Under the pieces are notes generated by a model. It was not told where the DNA came from. It saw only the letters and a list, made by a program, of their open reading frames with translations, and ran no database searches. The position numbers and the translations under genes were made by a program. This document shows positions 1 to 4,939 of a stretch of DNA of 5,069 nt, in pieces. The stretch is taken from positions 1 to 5,069 of the forward strand of contig JAIRMO010000055.1 of assembly GCA_031258625.1 (NCBI GenBank), read 5' to 3'. The DNA comes from Spirochaetaceae bacterium (GTDB taxonomy: Bacteria > Spirochaetota > Spirochaetia > Treponematales > Breznakiellaceae). Numbering within the stretch: position 1 is the stretch's first letter; every line of letters starts with the position of its first letter.

Positions 1-186
1 GCCTGTGCGGAAACCTTTTTCAAAACGCTGAAACGGGAACTGGAAACGGTGGACGGCAAACATGCCGCGGCAGAGGTAAGGCAATCAGTATTTATGTATG
101 TCGAGGCGTATTATAATCGCATTCGTCTGCATTCGGCGCTTGACTATGTGGCGCCTAATGTGTTTAACTCAGAACAAGTCGCTTAA
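1..186 (+). CDS. IS3-family transposase OrfB, C-terminal 61 residues (partial at window edge)
   Basis: This is the end of an IS3-family OrfB, the DDE integrase-type recombinase that cuts and joins the ends of its own element. Frame 1 is open from the first base to a TAA at 184-186. Residues 3-11 read AETFFKTLK, the family's AE-S/T-FF-x-x-LK block: Glu4 is the third acidic residue of the DDE triad, and Lys11 is the conserved lysine seven residues later. The EAYYNRIRLHSALDYVAP segment (about residues 35-52) is the typical C-terminal rve block with the YN-RxHSAL signature. The rest of the gene and orfA lie upstream of the window. The stop codon is followed within a few bases by the element's terminal repeat, as is usual. 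Nothing in the visible part looks broken, so the copy may be intact outside the window. Confidence 0.93.
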   Translation, partial: ACAETFFKTLKRELETVDGKHAAAEVRQSVFMYVEAYYNRIRLHSALDYVAPNVFNSEQVA

Positions 187-793
187 CAGTGTCTACCTTA
201 CGGGGTAAAGTCCTCTGCTCTATCTTCCACCGCTGTATATAATATCCCACATACTCATAGGCTTCTTCAGGACTGGTTACCGGTTCGCTGGTCATCAAAA
301 ACCATTCTATCGGTTTATTCCCTTGGGGCGGATGTTCTTCTTTCACATAGATAACAGTCACTTCAATTGATTCAGACAGCGTTTTAACCGGATTGAGAAT
401 ATGCGGCCGCCGTATCGTAAATGGAGTGTACCGCAGTTGTACTACCGCCTCTCGTTCGGGAATACCGCTCCGGCTGTCCCGTGGAATAGCTGCCTCAACC
501 CTCCCCGGGCATCGCCTTTTCTGTATCTCCTCCAGTATCCGCTTGTGTTCCACCATCATCCGCTTCTGAACGACCCGTATCAGAACCGGCTGTCTCAACG
601 TTTCGGCTTGGCAAAACAGCTCGTACCTATCCCCTTCCCGGTCGCAGACCGTTATCACGTTTATCCCTTCGGGAATATCCTGAGTACGCCGCTCCAGGGT
701 TTCAAGCCACCGCCAACGCTCCTTTTCTTCTATCGGCCGCACCTTTTTGCTCTCGGTGTACTCTGATGATTTCTTCCCGGTCAAACTGTTCAT
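164..793 (-). pseudogene. IS4-family (Tn5/IS50-like) transposase, catalytic-domain fragment cut by IS3
   Basis: This is the catalytic part of an IS4-family transposase of the Tn5/IS50 type. The segment KKVRPIEEKERWRWLETLE is followed by INVITVCDREGD, the DREAD-like motif that carries the second catalytic aspartate. The C-terminal part reads WFLMTSEPV, then YYIQRWKIE, the Y-R-E part of the YREK signature ending on the third catalytic residue. True IS4 sequence ends at that glutamate codon (218-220) or just after it. The remaining residues, down to a stop at 164-166, are read from the IS3 terminal repeat in reverse. By chance they put a lysine at the YREK spacing. The normal C-terminal domain, used for dimerisation in Tn5, is missing, and so is the region with the first catalytic aspartate. 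The gene must be inactive. The reading frame differs from that of the N-terminal piece at 702-974. Confidence 0.88.
188..214. repeat. Right terminal inverted repeat of the IS3-family element
   Basis: Immediately after the orfB stop comes GTGTCTACCTTACGGGG followed by TAAAGTCC. Read on the minus strand this is a GGAC...CCCC...GGTAGACAC end, the usual shape of this IS3 branch. The inner GGTAGACAC is identical to the inner part of the left repeat at 4907-4915, and the outer part matches it at scattered positions. The exact outer boundary (213-217) is uncertain by a few bases because the target duplication cannot be seen without the other end of this copy. The boundary falls just after the point where IS4-type transposase coding sequence resumes. 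Confidence 0.75.
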
Positions 794-974
794 TCCCCAG
801 CATCCGGTAGATCGCCTTAGCCTCAGCCCGGTTTTCGCTTGCCTCCCGGATTGATTTATCCGGCTGTTGTATCAGGGTTTCCATCGTCCTGACCAACCGA
901 TCCTCAAGCCGGATTGAATGAAAATCAAGGCCGGCGAATTCTTCCGCCATATCGAAACTTTTCTCCTGTGCCAT
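702..974 (-). pseudogene. IS4-family transposase, N-terminal DNA-binding domain fragment
   Basis: A 90-residue frame starts at ATG 974-972 behind a good Shine-Dalgarno site (GGGAGGGG, about 4 bases upstream). Residues 8-70 (MAEEFAGLD...RLEDRLVRTME...SIREASENRAEAKAIYRMLGNE...IIRVHRE) match the Tnp_DNA_bind domain found at the N-terminus of Tn5-type transposases, which recognises the element ends. After the HRE at about residue 70 the sequence jumps to material homologous to a region far downstream, read one frame over (SKKVRPIEEKE). About 90-100 codons, including the first catalytic aspartate, appear to have been deleted near 745-760 with a frame change. The tail of this frame down to 702 is therefore shifted translation of the catalytic segment and not native protein. 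If expressed, it would be a DNA-binding domain without catalytic activity. Confidence 0.85.
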
Positions 975-1008
975 ATTCCCCTCCCAGAGTTTTCAGGTGT
1001 TTAGGGGG

Positions 1009-1017
1009 AGTATAGCA
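1009..1017 (-). promoter_or_regulatory. Extended -10 promoter of the IS4-type transposase remnant
   Basis: On the minus strand TGCTATACT provides an extended -10 (TG-n-TATACT), placing the start of transcription near 1002, about 28 bases upstream of the ATG at 974. A TTGACC lies upstream, but the 22-base spacer is too long for a standard -35, so the extended -10 is the main support. Confidence 0.5.
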
Positions 1018-1062
1018 CAAATCAGTAAAATCTGTGGGTCAAGTTTAGATAGGATGGCGGGG

Positions 1063-1091
1063 TATACAATTCCCCGGATCGGCCTTATAAT
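1063..1091 (+). promoter_or_regulatory. Predicted sigma-70-type promoter for glycerate kinase
   Basis: A perfect -10 hexamer TATAAT (1086-1091) lies 17 bases after TATACA (1063-1068), which matches four of six positions of TTGACA. Transcription would start near 1098, giving a leader of about 140 bases before the glycerate kinase ATG at 1239. The -35 sits in the first copy of a 20-bp direct repeat, and the start point falls in the second copy. Confidence 0.55.
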
Positions 1092-1116
1092 TTCTTTATA
1101 CGATTCCCCGTATCGG
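1063..1116 (+). repeat. Two 20-bp direct repeats flanking the -10 box (candidate operators)
   Basis: TATACAATTCCCCGGATCGG at 1063-1082 and TATACGATTCCCCGTATCGG at 1097-1116 match at 18 of 20 positions, 34 bases apart. The second copy also contains dyads (ATACG/CGTAT and CGAT/ATCG). One copy covers the -35 and the other covers the predicted transcription start, an arrangement suited to repression. No regulator gene is in the window, so the binding protein is unknown. Confidence 0.6.
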
Positions 1117-1238
1117 AAGCGCCGGCACTGCTTCACGGAAAATTTGGCGGCGGTTCTTGGGGGCGGCCCCGGGATTTGGTCAACCAAGCTGATGAAAATG
1201 AACAAGGCCCGCACCTCCATGATAAGGAGCCTGCTGTC

Positions 1239-2399
1239 ATGAAAAAAATTATACTCATTCCCGATTCTTTTAAGGGTACCATGACTTCCCAAGAGATTTG
1301 TTTAATCACCGAAGAACAGATCCGCAGGTATTACCCCCAGGCGGAGGTGATTTCTATTCCCGTGGCCGACGGCGGTGAGGGAAGCGTCGATTCCTTTTTG
1401 GCGGCGGTGGGGGGTGAAAAGATCACTATCCCGGCCAAGGGACCTTACCTGGAAGACATCCGGGGCTTTTACGGCCTTATCGACGGGGGTAACACCGCGG
1501 TGATCGAAATGGCCGCCTGCGCCGGGCTCCCCCTGGCCGGGGATCGGCGTCAGGTAGATCAAACCACCACCTACGGGGTGGGGCAGTTGATCCTGGACGC
1601 GGCACAGCGGGGGTGTAAAAAGATCGTGGTCGGCCTGGGGGGGAGCGCCACCAATGACTTCGGCGCAGGGGCCGCCGCGGCCGCGGGGGTCCGTTTTTTC
1701 GACCGGGAGGGCAGGGATTTTATTCCCCGGGGAGGAACCCTCTCCCGAATTACGGGGATCGATAAAACCGGGATACCGCCGGAGCTGTTATCCGCGGAGA
1801 TCATCACCATGTGTGATATTGACAATCCCCTCTACGGCCCCCAGGGCGCGGCTTTTGTTTTTGCCCCCCAGAAAGGCGCCGACGCCGCCATGGTGGAATT
1901 CCTGGACCGGGAACTCCGCGCCCTATCCCAGACGGTGATCCGTGACCTGGGGATCGACGTTTCCGCCCTTCCCGGCGCGGGGGCCGCCGGAGGGATGGGG
2001 GGCGGTATGGCCGCTTTTTTTGGTTCCCGGCTGCAAATGGGGATCGAGACCGTCCTGGATACGGTGAATTTTGACCGTTTGCTGCCGGGAACCGACCTGG
2101 TCCTTACCGGCGAAGGGAAGATCGATTCCCAGAGCCTGCGGGGAAAGGTGGTGATCGGCGTGGCCCGGCGGGCGAAAAAACAGGGAATCCCGGTAATCGC
2201 CATTGTAGGCGACATTGGGGACGACATCGAGGGGGTTTATGCCGAGGGGGTCCGGGCGGTCTTCAGCACCAACCGCCGGGCGATCCCCTTCCATGAAGCC
2301 AGGGCCCGCTGCAAAAGCGATCTGCGCCTCACCGTGGATAACCTTTTCCGTTTGTTGACCGGCTGCCGGGAAAATCCCCGGATCCTACCCGAGACGTAA
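1239..2399 (+). CDS. Glycerate 2-kinase, type II (GarK/GlxK family)
   Basis: The product phosphorylates D-glycerate with ATP, in this family typically at the 2-OH to give 2-phosphoglycerate, which feeds lower glycolysis. It is cytosolic. Signature blocks run in family order over about 386 residues, the normal length: DSFKGT (9-14), PVADGGEG (41-48), EMAACAGLPL (90-99), TTTYGVG (109-115), GLGGSATNDFGAG (132-144), CDIDNPLYGPQGAAFVFAPQKGA (about 192-214), PGAGAAGGMGGG (245-256) and TGEGKIDSQSLRGK (290-303). No key block is missing. The ATG at 1239 is chosen because AAGGAG lies 9 bases upstream (1224-1229) and the family starts with KIILIPDSFKG; an in-frame TTG at 1176 would add 21 unrelated residues. 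The gene has its own predicted promoter with repeat sequences, and its 3' end overlaps the convergent thioesterase gene by 15 bp. The choice between GarK-like and GlxK-like roles is not decidable here, as no glyoxylate or galactarate genes are adjacent. Confidence 0.96.
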   Translation: MKKIILIPDSFKGTMTSQEICLITEEQIRRYYPQAEVISIPVADGGEGSVDSFLAAVGGEKITIPAKGPYLEDIRGFYGLIDGGNTAVIEMAACAGLPLAGDRRQVDQTTTYGVGQLILDAAQRGCKKIVVGLGGSATNDFGAGAAAAAGVRFFDREGRDFIPRGGTLSRITGIDKTGIPPELLSAEIITMCDIDNPLYGPQGAAFVFAPQKGADAAMVEFLDRELRALSQTVIRDLGIDVSALPGAGAAGGMGGGMAAFFGSRLQMGIETVLDTVNFDRLLPGTDLVLTGEGKIDSQSLRGKVVIGVARRAKKQGIPVIAIVGDIGDDIEGVYAEGVRAVFSTNRRAIPFHEARARCKSDLRLTVDNLFRLLTGCRENPRILPET

Positions 2400-3146
2400 T
2401 TCCGCCCGGAATACGGCCTGGTCCCCTTCCTTCCGCCGGCCTTCGTAGGCGATAGCCGCGGTTACCCCGGGCATATCCGGGATAGCGGCGGCGGGGATGG
2501 GGGCGGTCCGGATTTCAATGGTTTCCCCGCTTTTGATCTCCCGCAGGTAGTTGATATCAAGCCGCATTTGTCCGGCCTTTTCCAGGACCTCCGGGTCGGT
2601 AACGTCCTGAATCCACTGGATGTACCGGGCGTTGTTGACGTGGCCATTGTAATCGATATCCGAATACCGGGCTTGGCGTTCCCCGGCCTTACCGAGGTTG
2701 TCCCGGGCGTCCAAGACGCCGGCCCCGCCGGGCAGGGCGTCCAACCCCTCATTGAGGGGGAGGGTTTCCATCACCGCCTGGGGCCGCAGGGGCCGCCGCT
2801 TTTCAATATCCAGGATCAGCCAGTTGCTGCGGCCCCGGACCACCGGAGTATCCGAGGCGTCCCGGATGTCGTAATCCCGGACCGCAAAAAGCCGGTCCCA
2901 GCCCCGGGGCCAGGACCGCACCGTGACGGTCTCTCCCCATTGGGGACGGCGTTCCAGAAAAACCGAAATCCGGGAGAGTATCCAGCCCTGACCGGTCCGG
3001 GCCAGGGCCTCCCGCCCAACCCCCAGGTTTTCCGCGTGGCTGATGGCTACCTCCTGGAAAAAATCAAAGGTCGAGGCCAAGGTCAGGCGATCCGACGTGT
3101 CAATGTTCCCAAAACGCAGGGGAAACGTTTCCTGCCAAATATCCAT
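2385..3146 (-). CDS. Acyl-ACP thioesterase (FatA-like, double hotdog)
   Basis: The product releases free fatty acids from acyl carrier protein in the cytosol, setting chain length or supplying fatty acids for lipids. The 253-residue protein has two hotdog halves. The N-terminal half contains LRFGNIDTSDRLTLASTFDFFQE (about 10-32), the stretch GWILSRISVFLERRPQWGETV (about 54-74) and WPRGWDRLFAVRDYDIRD (79-96), all typical of family PF01643. The C-terminal half carries SDIDYNGHVNNARYIQWIQD (162-181), with the catalytic-type Asp165, Asn167 and His169, and NYLREIKSGE (199-208), where Glu203 fills the position next to the plant cysteine; the cysteine itself is Ile here, as in many bacterial members. 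The start is ATG 3146, where homology begins and GGAG lies about 10 bases upstream. The frame stays open upstream to 3275 but encodes nothing family-like. It is transcribed in the same direction as the isomerase gene, 166 bp away, and converges with glycerate kinase. Substrate chain length cannot be read from the sequence. Confidence 0.93.
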   Translation of the reverse strand: MDIWQETFPLRFGNIDTSDRLTLASTFDFFQEVAISHAENLGVGREALARTGQGWILSRISVFLERRPQWGETVTVRSWPRGWDRLFAVRDYDIRDASDTPVVRGRSNWLILDIEKRRPLRPQAVMETLPLNEGLDALPGGAGVLDARDNLGKAGERQARYSDIDYNGHVNNARYIQWIQDVTDPEVLEKAGQMRLDINYLREIKSGETIEIRTAPIPAAAIPDMPGVTAAIAYEGRRKEGDQAVFRAELRLG

Positions 3147-3312
3147 AAGTACTACGCTCCGAAAATATCCTGACCTAAAAAACGGATTTTGAAAAGGGTG
3201 TTTTAAATCCGGCCCCCGGCAATTCTCAGTTTTAACAAACAACCGGAAAAGTGAAGCGCCGCCCTCACGAGCCAAAGGAACCGGAAGAACATAACCGGGA
3301 CGGGCAGGGAAT

Positions 3313-4305
3313 TTACGACTTCTTTAAGGCATCGTCAAAGGCCACAGAGGAGGGCGAAAAATCAATTTTCCGCACATATTCGCAGGCCTCTTTGGCGCCG
3401 TATTCCCGATCCATTCCCGAATCTTCCCATTCCACCGAAAGGGGGCCCCGATAGTTCATCGCGTTGAGTTCTCGGATGATGTTCTCAAAATCCACATTAC
3501 CGTGCCCCAGGGAACGGAAATTCCAGCCCCGCCGGGTATCGCCAAAGGTTATATGGGAACCGAGGATCCCCGCCTTGCCGTCCAGGGTAAGGGCCGCGTC
3601 TTTCATGTGGACGTGGTAGATCCGGTCTCTAAAATCCCTGAGGAAAACCGGGGGGGATACCCCCTGCCATATAAGATGGGAGGGATCAAAGTTGAAGCCC
3701 AGGGTGGGGCGGCGGTTAAATTCCTTGAGGAGCCGCTCCGCGGTATAATAATCAAAGGCTATTTCCGTGGGATGGACCTCCAGGGCAAATTTGATCCCGT
3801 ATCGGTCGTATTCGTCAAAAATCGGGTTCCAGAGTTCGACAATTTCCTTAAAGGCATTATCGATCAGGTCTTCCCCGGTCTGGGGGAAAGAATACCAGTA
3901 TTTCCAGATCGGGCTCCCCATAAAGCCGGTTACCACGGTAACCCCCAAATTATGGGCCGCCCGGGCGATATACTTCATCTCCTGGATGGCCCACTCCCGG
4001 ATTTTCTCGGGCTTCCCCGCGTATTGGGCCGGAGCAAAACCGTCAAGCCGGGGATCCCAGAGGTCCCCCACACACTGGCCGGGAAGATGACCGCTGATGG
4101 CCCAACAGGTAAGCCCGTGTTTGGTAAGGATTTCCTTACGGTTGTTGATATATTCGGGATCCTCCGCGGCTCTTTTGGGATCCATATGATCCCCCCAACA
4201 GGCGATCTCCACCCCATCGTACCCAAAGGATTTAACCTTGCCGCATAATTCATCAAACCCCAAATCCGCCCATTGTCCGGTAAAAAGGGTAACTGGCCGT
4301 GACAT
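3313..4305 (-). CDS. Sugar-phosphate isomerase/epimerase-like TIM-barrel protein (AP endonuclease 2 / xylose isomerase-like fold)
   Basis: A 330-residue member of the COG1082/PF01261 superfamily, which includes inosose dehydratase IolE and various sugar epimerases; these use a divalent metal in a TIM barrel. The protein opens with VTLFTGQWADLGFDELC, GYDGVEIACWGDH (about 28-40) and HGLTCWAISGHLPGQ (63-77). Predicted metal ligands are Glu176 in FALEVHPTE, Asp207 in FNFDPSHL, a histidine in YHVHMKDA (231 or 233) and Glu292 in SVEWED, a complete set, so the enzyme is probably active. HITFGDTRRGWNFRSLGHG (about 251-269) is a substrate-loop region seen in this subgroup. The substrate is not identifiable; a sugar, keto-sugar or inositol derivative is likely. 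ATG 4305 is chosen over a TTG at 4347 because an AGGGGG site lies about 8 bases upstream and the family begins at this point. It has its own predicted promoter (4423-4451) and a hairpin in the leader. No signal peptide is visible. Confidence 0.92.
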   Translation of the reverse strand: MSRPVTLFTGQWADLGFDELCGKVKSFGYDGVEIACWGDHMDPKRAAEDPEYINNRKEILTKHGLTCWAISGHLPGQCVGDLWDPRLDGFAPAQYAGKPEKIREWAIQEMKYIARAAHNLGVTVVTGFMGSPIWKYWYSFPQTGEDLIDNAFKEIVELWNPIFDEYDRYGIKFALEVHPTEIAFDYYTAERLLKEFNRRPTLGFNFDPSHLIWQGVSPPVFLRDFRDRIYHVHMKDAALTLDGKAGILGSHITFGDTRRGWNFRSLGHGNVDFENIIRELNAMNYRGPLSVEWEDSGMDREYGAKEACEYVRKIDFSPSSVAFDDALKKS

Positions 4306-4357
4306 CAAACACCCCCTGTCATTTCCTCGAAACTGAGCCTCTACCAAAACACGAGCG

Positions 4358-4372
4358 AGCCTTGGGAAGGCT
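4358..4372 (-). promoter_or_regulatory. Hairpin in the leader of the isomerase gene
   Basis: AGCCTT-GGG-AAGGCT forms a 6-bp stem with a 3-base loop in the predicted 5' leader, about 53 bases before the ATG. On the minus strand the T-run precedes the hairpin and does not follow it, so it is not a normal terminator for this transcript. Its function is unknown; it could affect leader stability. Confidence 0.35.
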
Positions 4373-4422
4373 TTAAAAAAAGCGGTTAAGTCTGAAATTG
4401 AGCCGGCCCGCTTTTCCCCCTC

Positions 4423-4451
4423 AATCTATCACAATTAACCTATTACGCCAA
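4423..4451 (-). promoter_or_regulatory. Predicted promoter of the isomerase gene
   Basis: On the minus strand TTGGCG (4451-4446) and TAGATT (4428-4423) are separated by exactly 17 bases. Each hexamer matches the sigma-70 consensus at four positions. The predicted start is near 4416, giving a leader of about 110 bases. The GGGTACATACCC motif begins 40 bases upstream of the -35. Confidence 0.45.
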
Positions 4452-4490
4452 CCCAAAATCCGGCCGGCTTCGTGGTTGATTGTATGCGAA

Positions 4491-4557
4491 GGGTACATAC
4501 CCAAGAACCCGCCTTGCGGCGGGGGAGCTTTAGGGCGTTATAAAGGGTATGTACCCT
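4491..4557. repeat. Inverted pair of near-palindromic 12-mers enclosing a GC hairpin
   Basis: GGGTACATACCC (4491-4502) and its exact reverse complement GGGTATGTACCC (4545-4556) face each other with centres 54 bases apart; one more A-T pair extends the match to 13 bp. Each arm is itself a GGGTA-NN-TACCC dyad. Between them lies the hairpin CCCGCC-TTGC-GGCGGG (4508-4523). The cluster lies between the remnant transposase stop codon and the isomerase promoter. It could be a pair of operator sites, the transcription end of the remnant element, or an element end. Confidence 0.6.
4508..4523 (-). terminator. GC-rich hairpin, possible weak terminator downstream of the transposase remnant
   Basis: A 6-bp all-GC stem with a TTGC/GCAA loop is followed on the minus strand by TTCTTGGG. 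The T-run is short, so this would be a weak terminator at best. Its place, about 50 bases past the TAA at 4570 on the same strand, suits the role. Confidence 0.35.
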
Positions 4558-4576
4558 GAGACAAATACCTTACCGA

Positions 4577-4610
4577 AACAACATACTTCGCCCTTCAGGG
4601 CGAGGTTGTT
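4577..4610. repeat. Interrupted stem-loop with TCGCCC-TTCA-GGGCGA core
   Basis: A 6-bp perfect stem (4588-4593 with 4598-4603) around a TTCA loop is flanked by AACAAC (4577-4582) and GTTGTT (4605-4610), which can extend it past a small internal bulge. The structure is typical of REP-like palindromes or of the structured end of an element. It lies inside the last codons of the transposase remnant frame, before its stop. Confidence 0.5.
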
Positions 4611-4622
4611 GACTGGAAGGCG

Positions 4623-4637
4623 GGGTCCATACCCAAG
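4623..4637 (+). repeat. Third copy of the GGGTNCATACCCAAG motif
   Basis: GGGTCCATACCCAAG matches the copy at 4491-4505 (GGGTACATACCCAAG) at 14 of 15 positions, in the same orientation. Like that copy, it is followed within a few bases by a GC-rich hairpin, here GGCAG/CTGCC at about 4637-4653. It falls within the open frame of the transposase remnant. Confidence 0.5.
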
Positions 4638-4889
4638 GCAGGCGGCGGCTGCCAGGCTCGCCTCGGTTAAATTTGTTACTATTGAGCCTGTTCCAAAACC
4701 CCCAAATGAATAATTGGAGATACTTCAGGGCAACCAGACATAGCGCCACAGCCATTAATACGAACGATACTTTCTTGTAACCTTTCACATATATTGAACG
4801 GCGAATAAGGCTGTCTTTCAAATGAGCGTTTACCCGTTCTACCGTCGTTCGTATCTTATACCGTTCCTGTTTTGCCGGGTCAAGCGCAG

Positions 4890-4915
4890 TGGCCCTGAGC
4901 CCAACTGGTAGACAC
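4890..4915. repeat. Left terminal inverted repeat of a second IS3-family element
   Basis: TGGCCCTGAGCCCAACTGG followed by TAGACAC begins with the TG expected at this family's ends. It shares GGTAGACAC and several outer positions (GG-C, the CCC block) with the reverse complement of the right end at 188-214. The transposase remnant reading frame stops making sense exactly here, which supports the boundary. Confidence 0.7.
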
Positions 4916-4939
4916 AAAGATAAGCGGGAAGTATAACCG

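Larger units (their letters stand above)
1..214 (+). mobile_element. IS3-family insertion sequence, right end
   Basis: It consists of the end of orfB plus the terminal repeat. It runs rightward into the window edge of an IS4-type transposase gene, so this copy landed inside an older IS. The orientation is the same as that of the second IS3 end at 4890-5069. Confidence 0.85.
214..1045 (-). mobile_element. IS4-family element remnant, truncated and internally deleted
   Basis: It comprises the transposase remnant plus its upstream leader and promoter. The 3' portion of the gene and the distal end of the element are absent at the IS3 junction. The proximal end should lie between the promoter (about 1017) and the start of the glycerate kinase control region (1063). 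I cannot fix the terminal repeat without its partner, so 1045 is an estimate. Confidence 0.6.
4570..4889 (-). pseudogene. DDE transposase (IS4/IS5/IS1182-like), C-terminal remnant
   Basis: Read leftward from the IS3 junction, the frame begins TALDPAKQERYKIRTTVERVNAHLKDS. The glutamate of TTVERVN is the third catalytic residue of this group of DDE transposases, and YVKGYKKVSFVLMAVALCLVALKYLQLF is the usual hydrophobic segment after it. The catalytic aspartates and the whole N-terminal part are absent. The frame continues about 50 residues past this segment (NRGEPGSRRLPW...RPEGRSMLFR) to a TAA at 4572-4570. That tail is low in complexity and encoded by hairpin-rich DNA, so it may be native tail or flanking DNA. 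The frame is open upstream to 5031, but that part is translation of the inserted IS3 end in reverse. I cannot name the exact family from this fragment. Confidence 0.8.

Noticed and set aside
401..766. 121-codon open frame on the plus strand
   Set aside because: It is antisense to the IS4 transposase catalytic fragment and resembles no protein I know.
2366..2412. Small GC hairpins as a bidirectional terminator between the kinase and the thioesterase
   Set aside because: The stems are about 5 bp, lie inside coding sequence and lack T-runs on either strand.
2568..3173. 201-codon open frame on the plus strand
   Set aside because: It is opposite the acyl-ACP thioesterase and has no domain features; a composition shadow.
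3164..3193. TTCAAA-18-GATATT as a promoter for the thioesterase (minus strand)
   Set aside because: The transcription start would fall at about 3157 and remove part of the ribosome-binding site, so it is unlikely to serve this gene. The real promoter may be further upstream or the gene may be read through from the isomerase.
3147..3275. N-terminal extension of the thioesterase to the upstream ATG at 3275
   Set aside because: The extra 43 residues are unlike the family, and homology begins at the ATG at 3146 with GGAG upstream of it.
3502..4248. 248-codon open frame on the plus strand
   Set aside because: It lies opposite the isomerase gene, whose motifs are clear; its translation is proline/glycine-rich with no recognisable domain or ribosome-binding site. 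It is a shadow of the GC-rich coding strand.
4491..4660. Repeat cluster as a CRISPR array
   Set aside because: There are only three copies, one of them inverted, with unequal spacing and no cas genes nearby.
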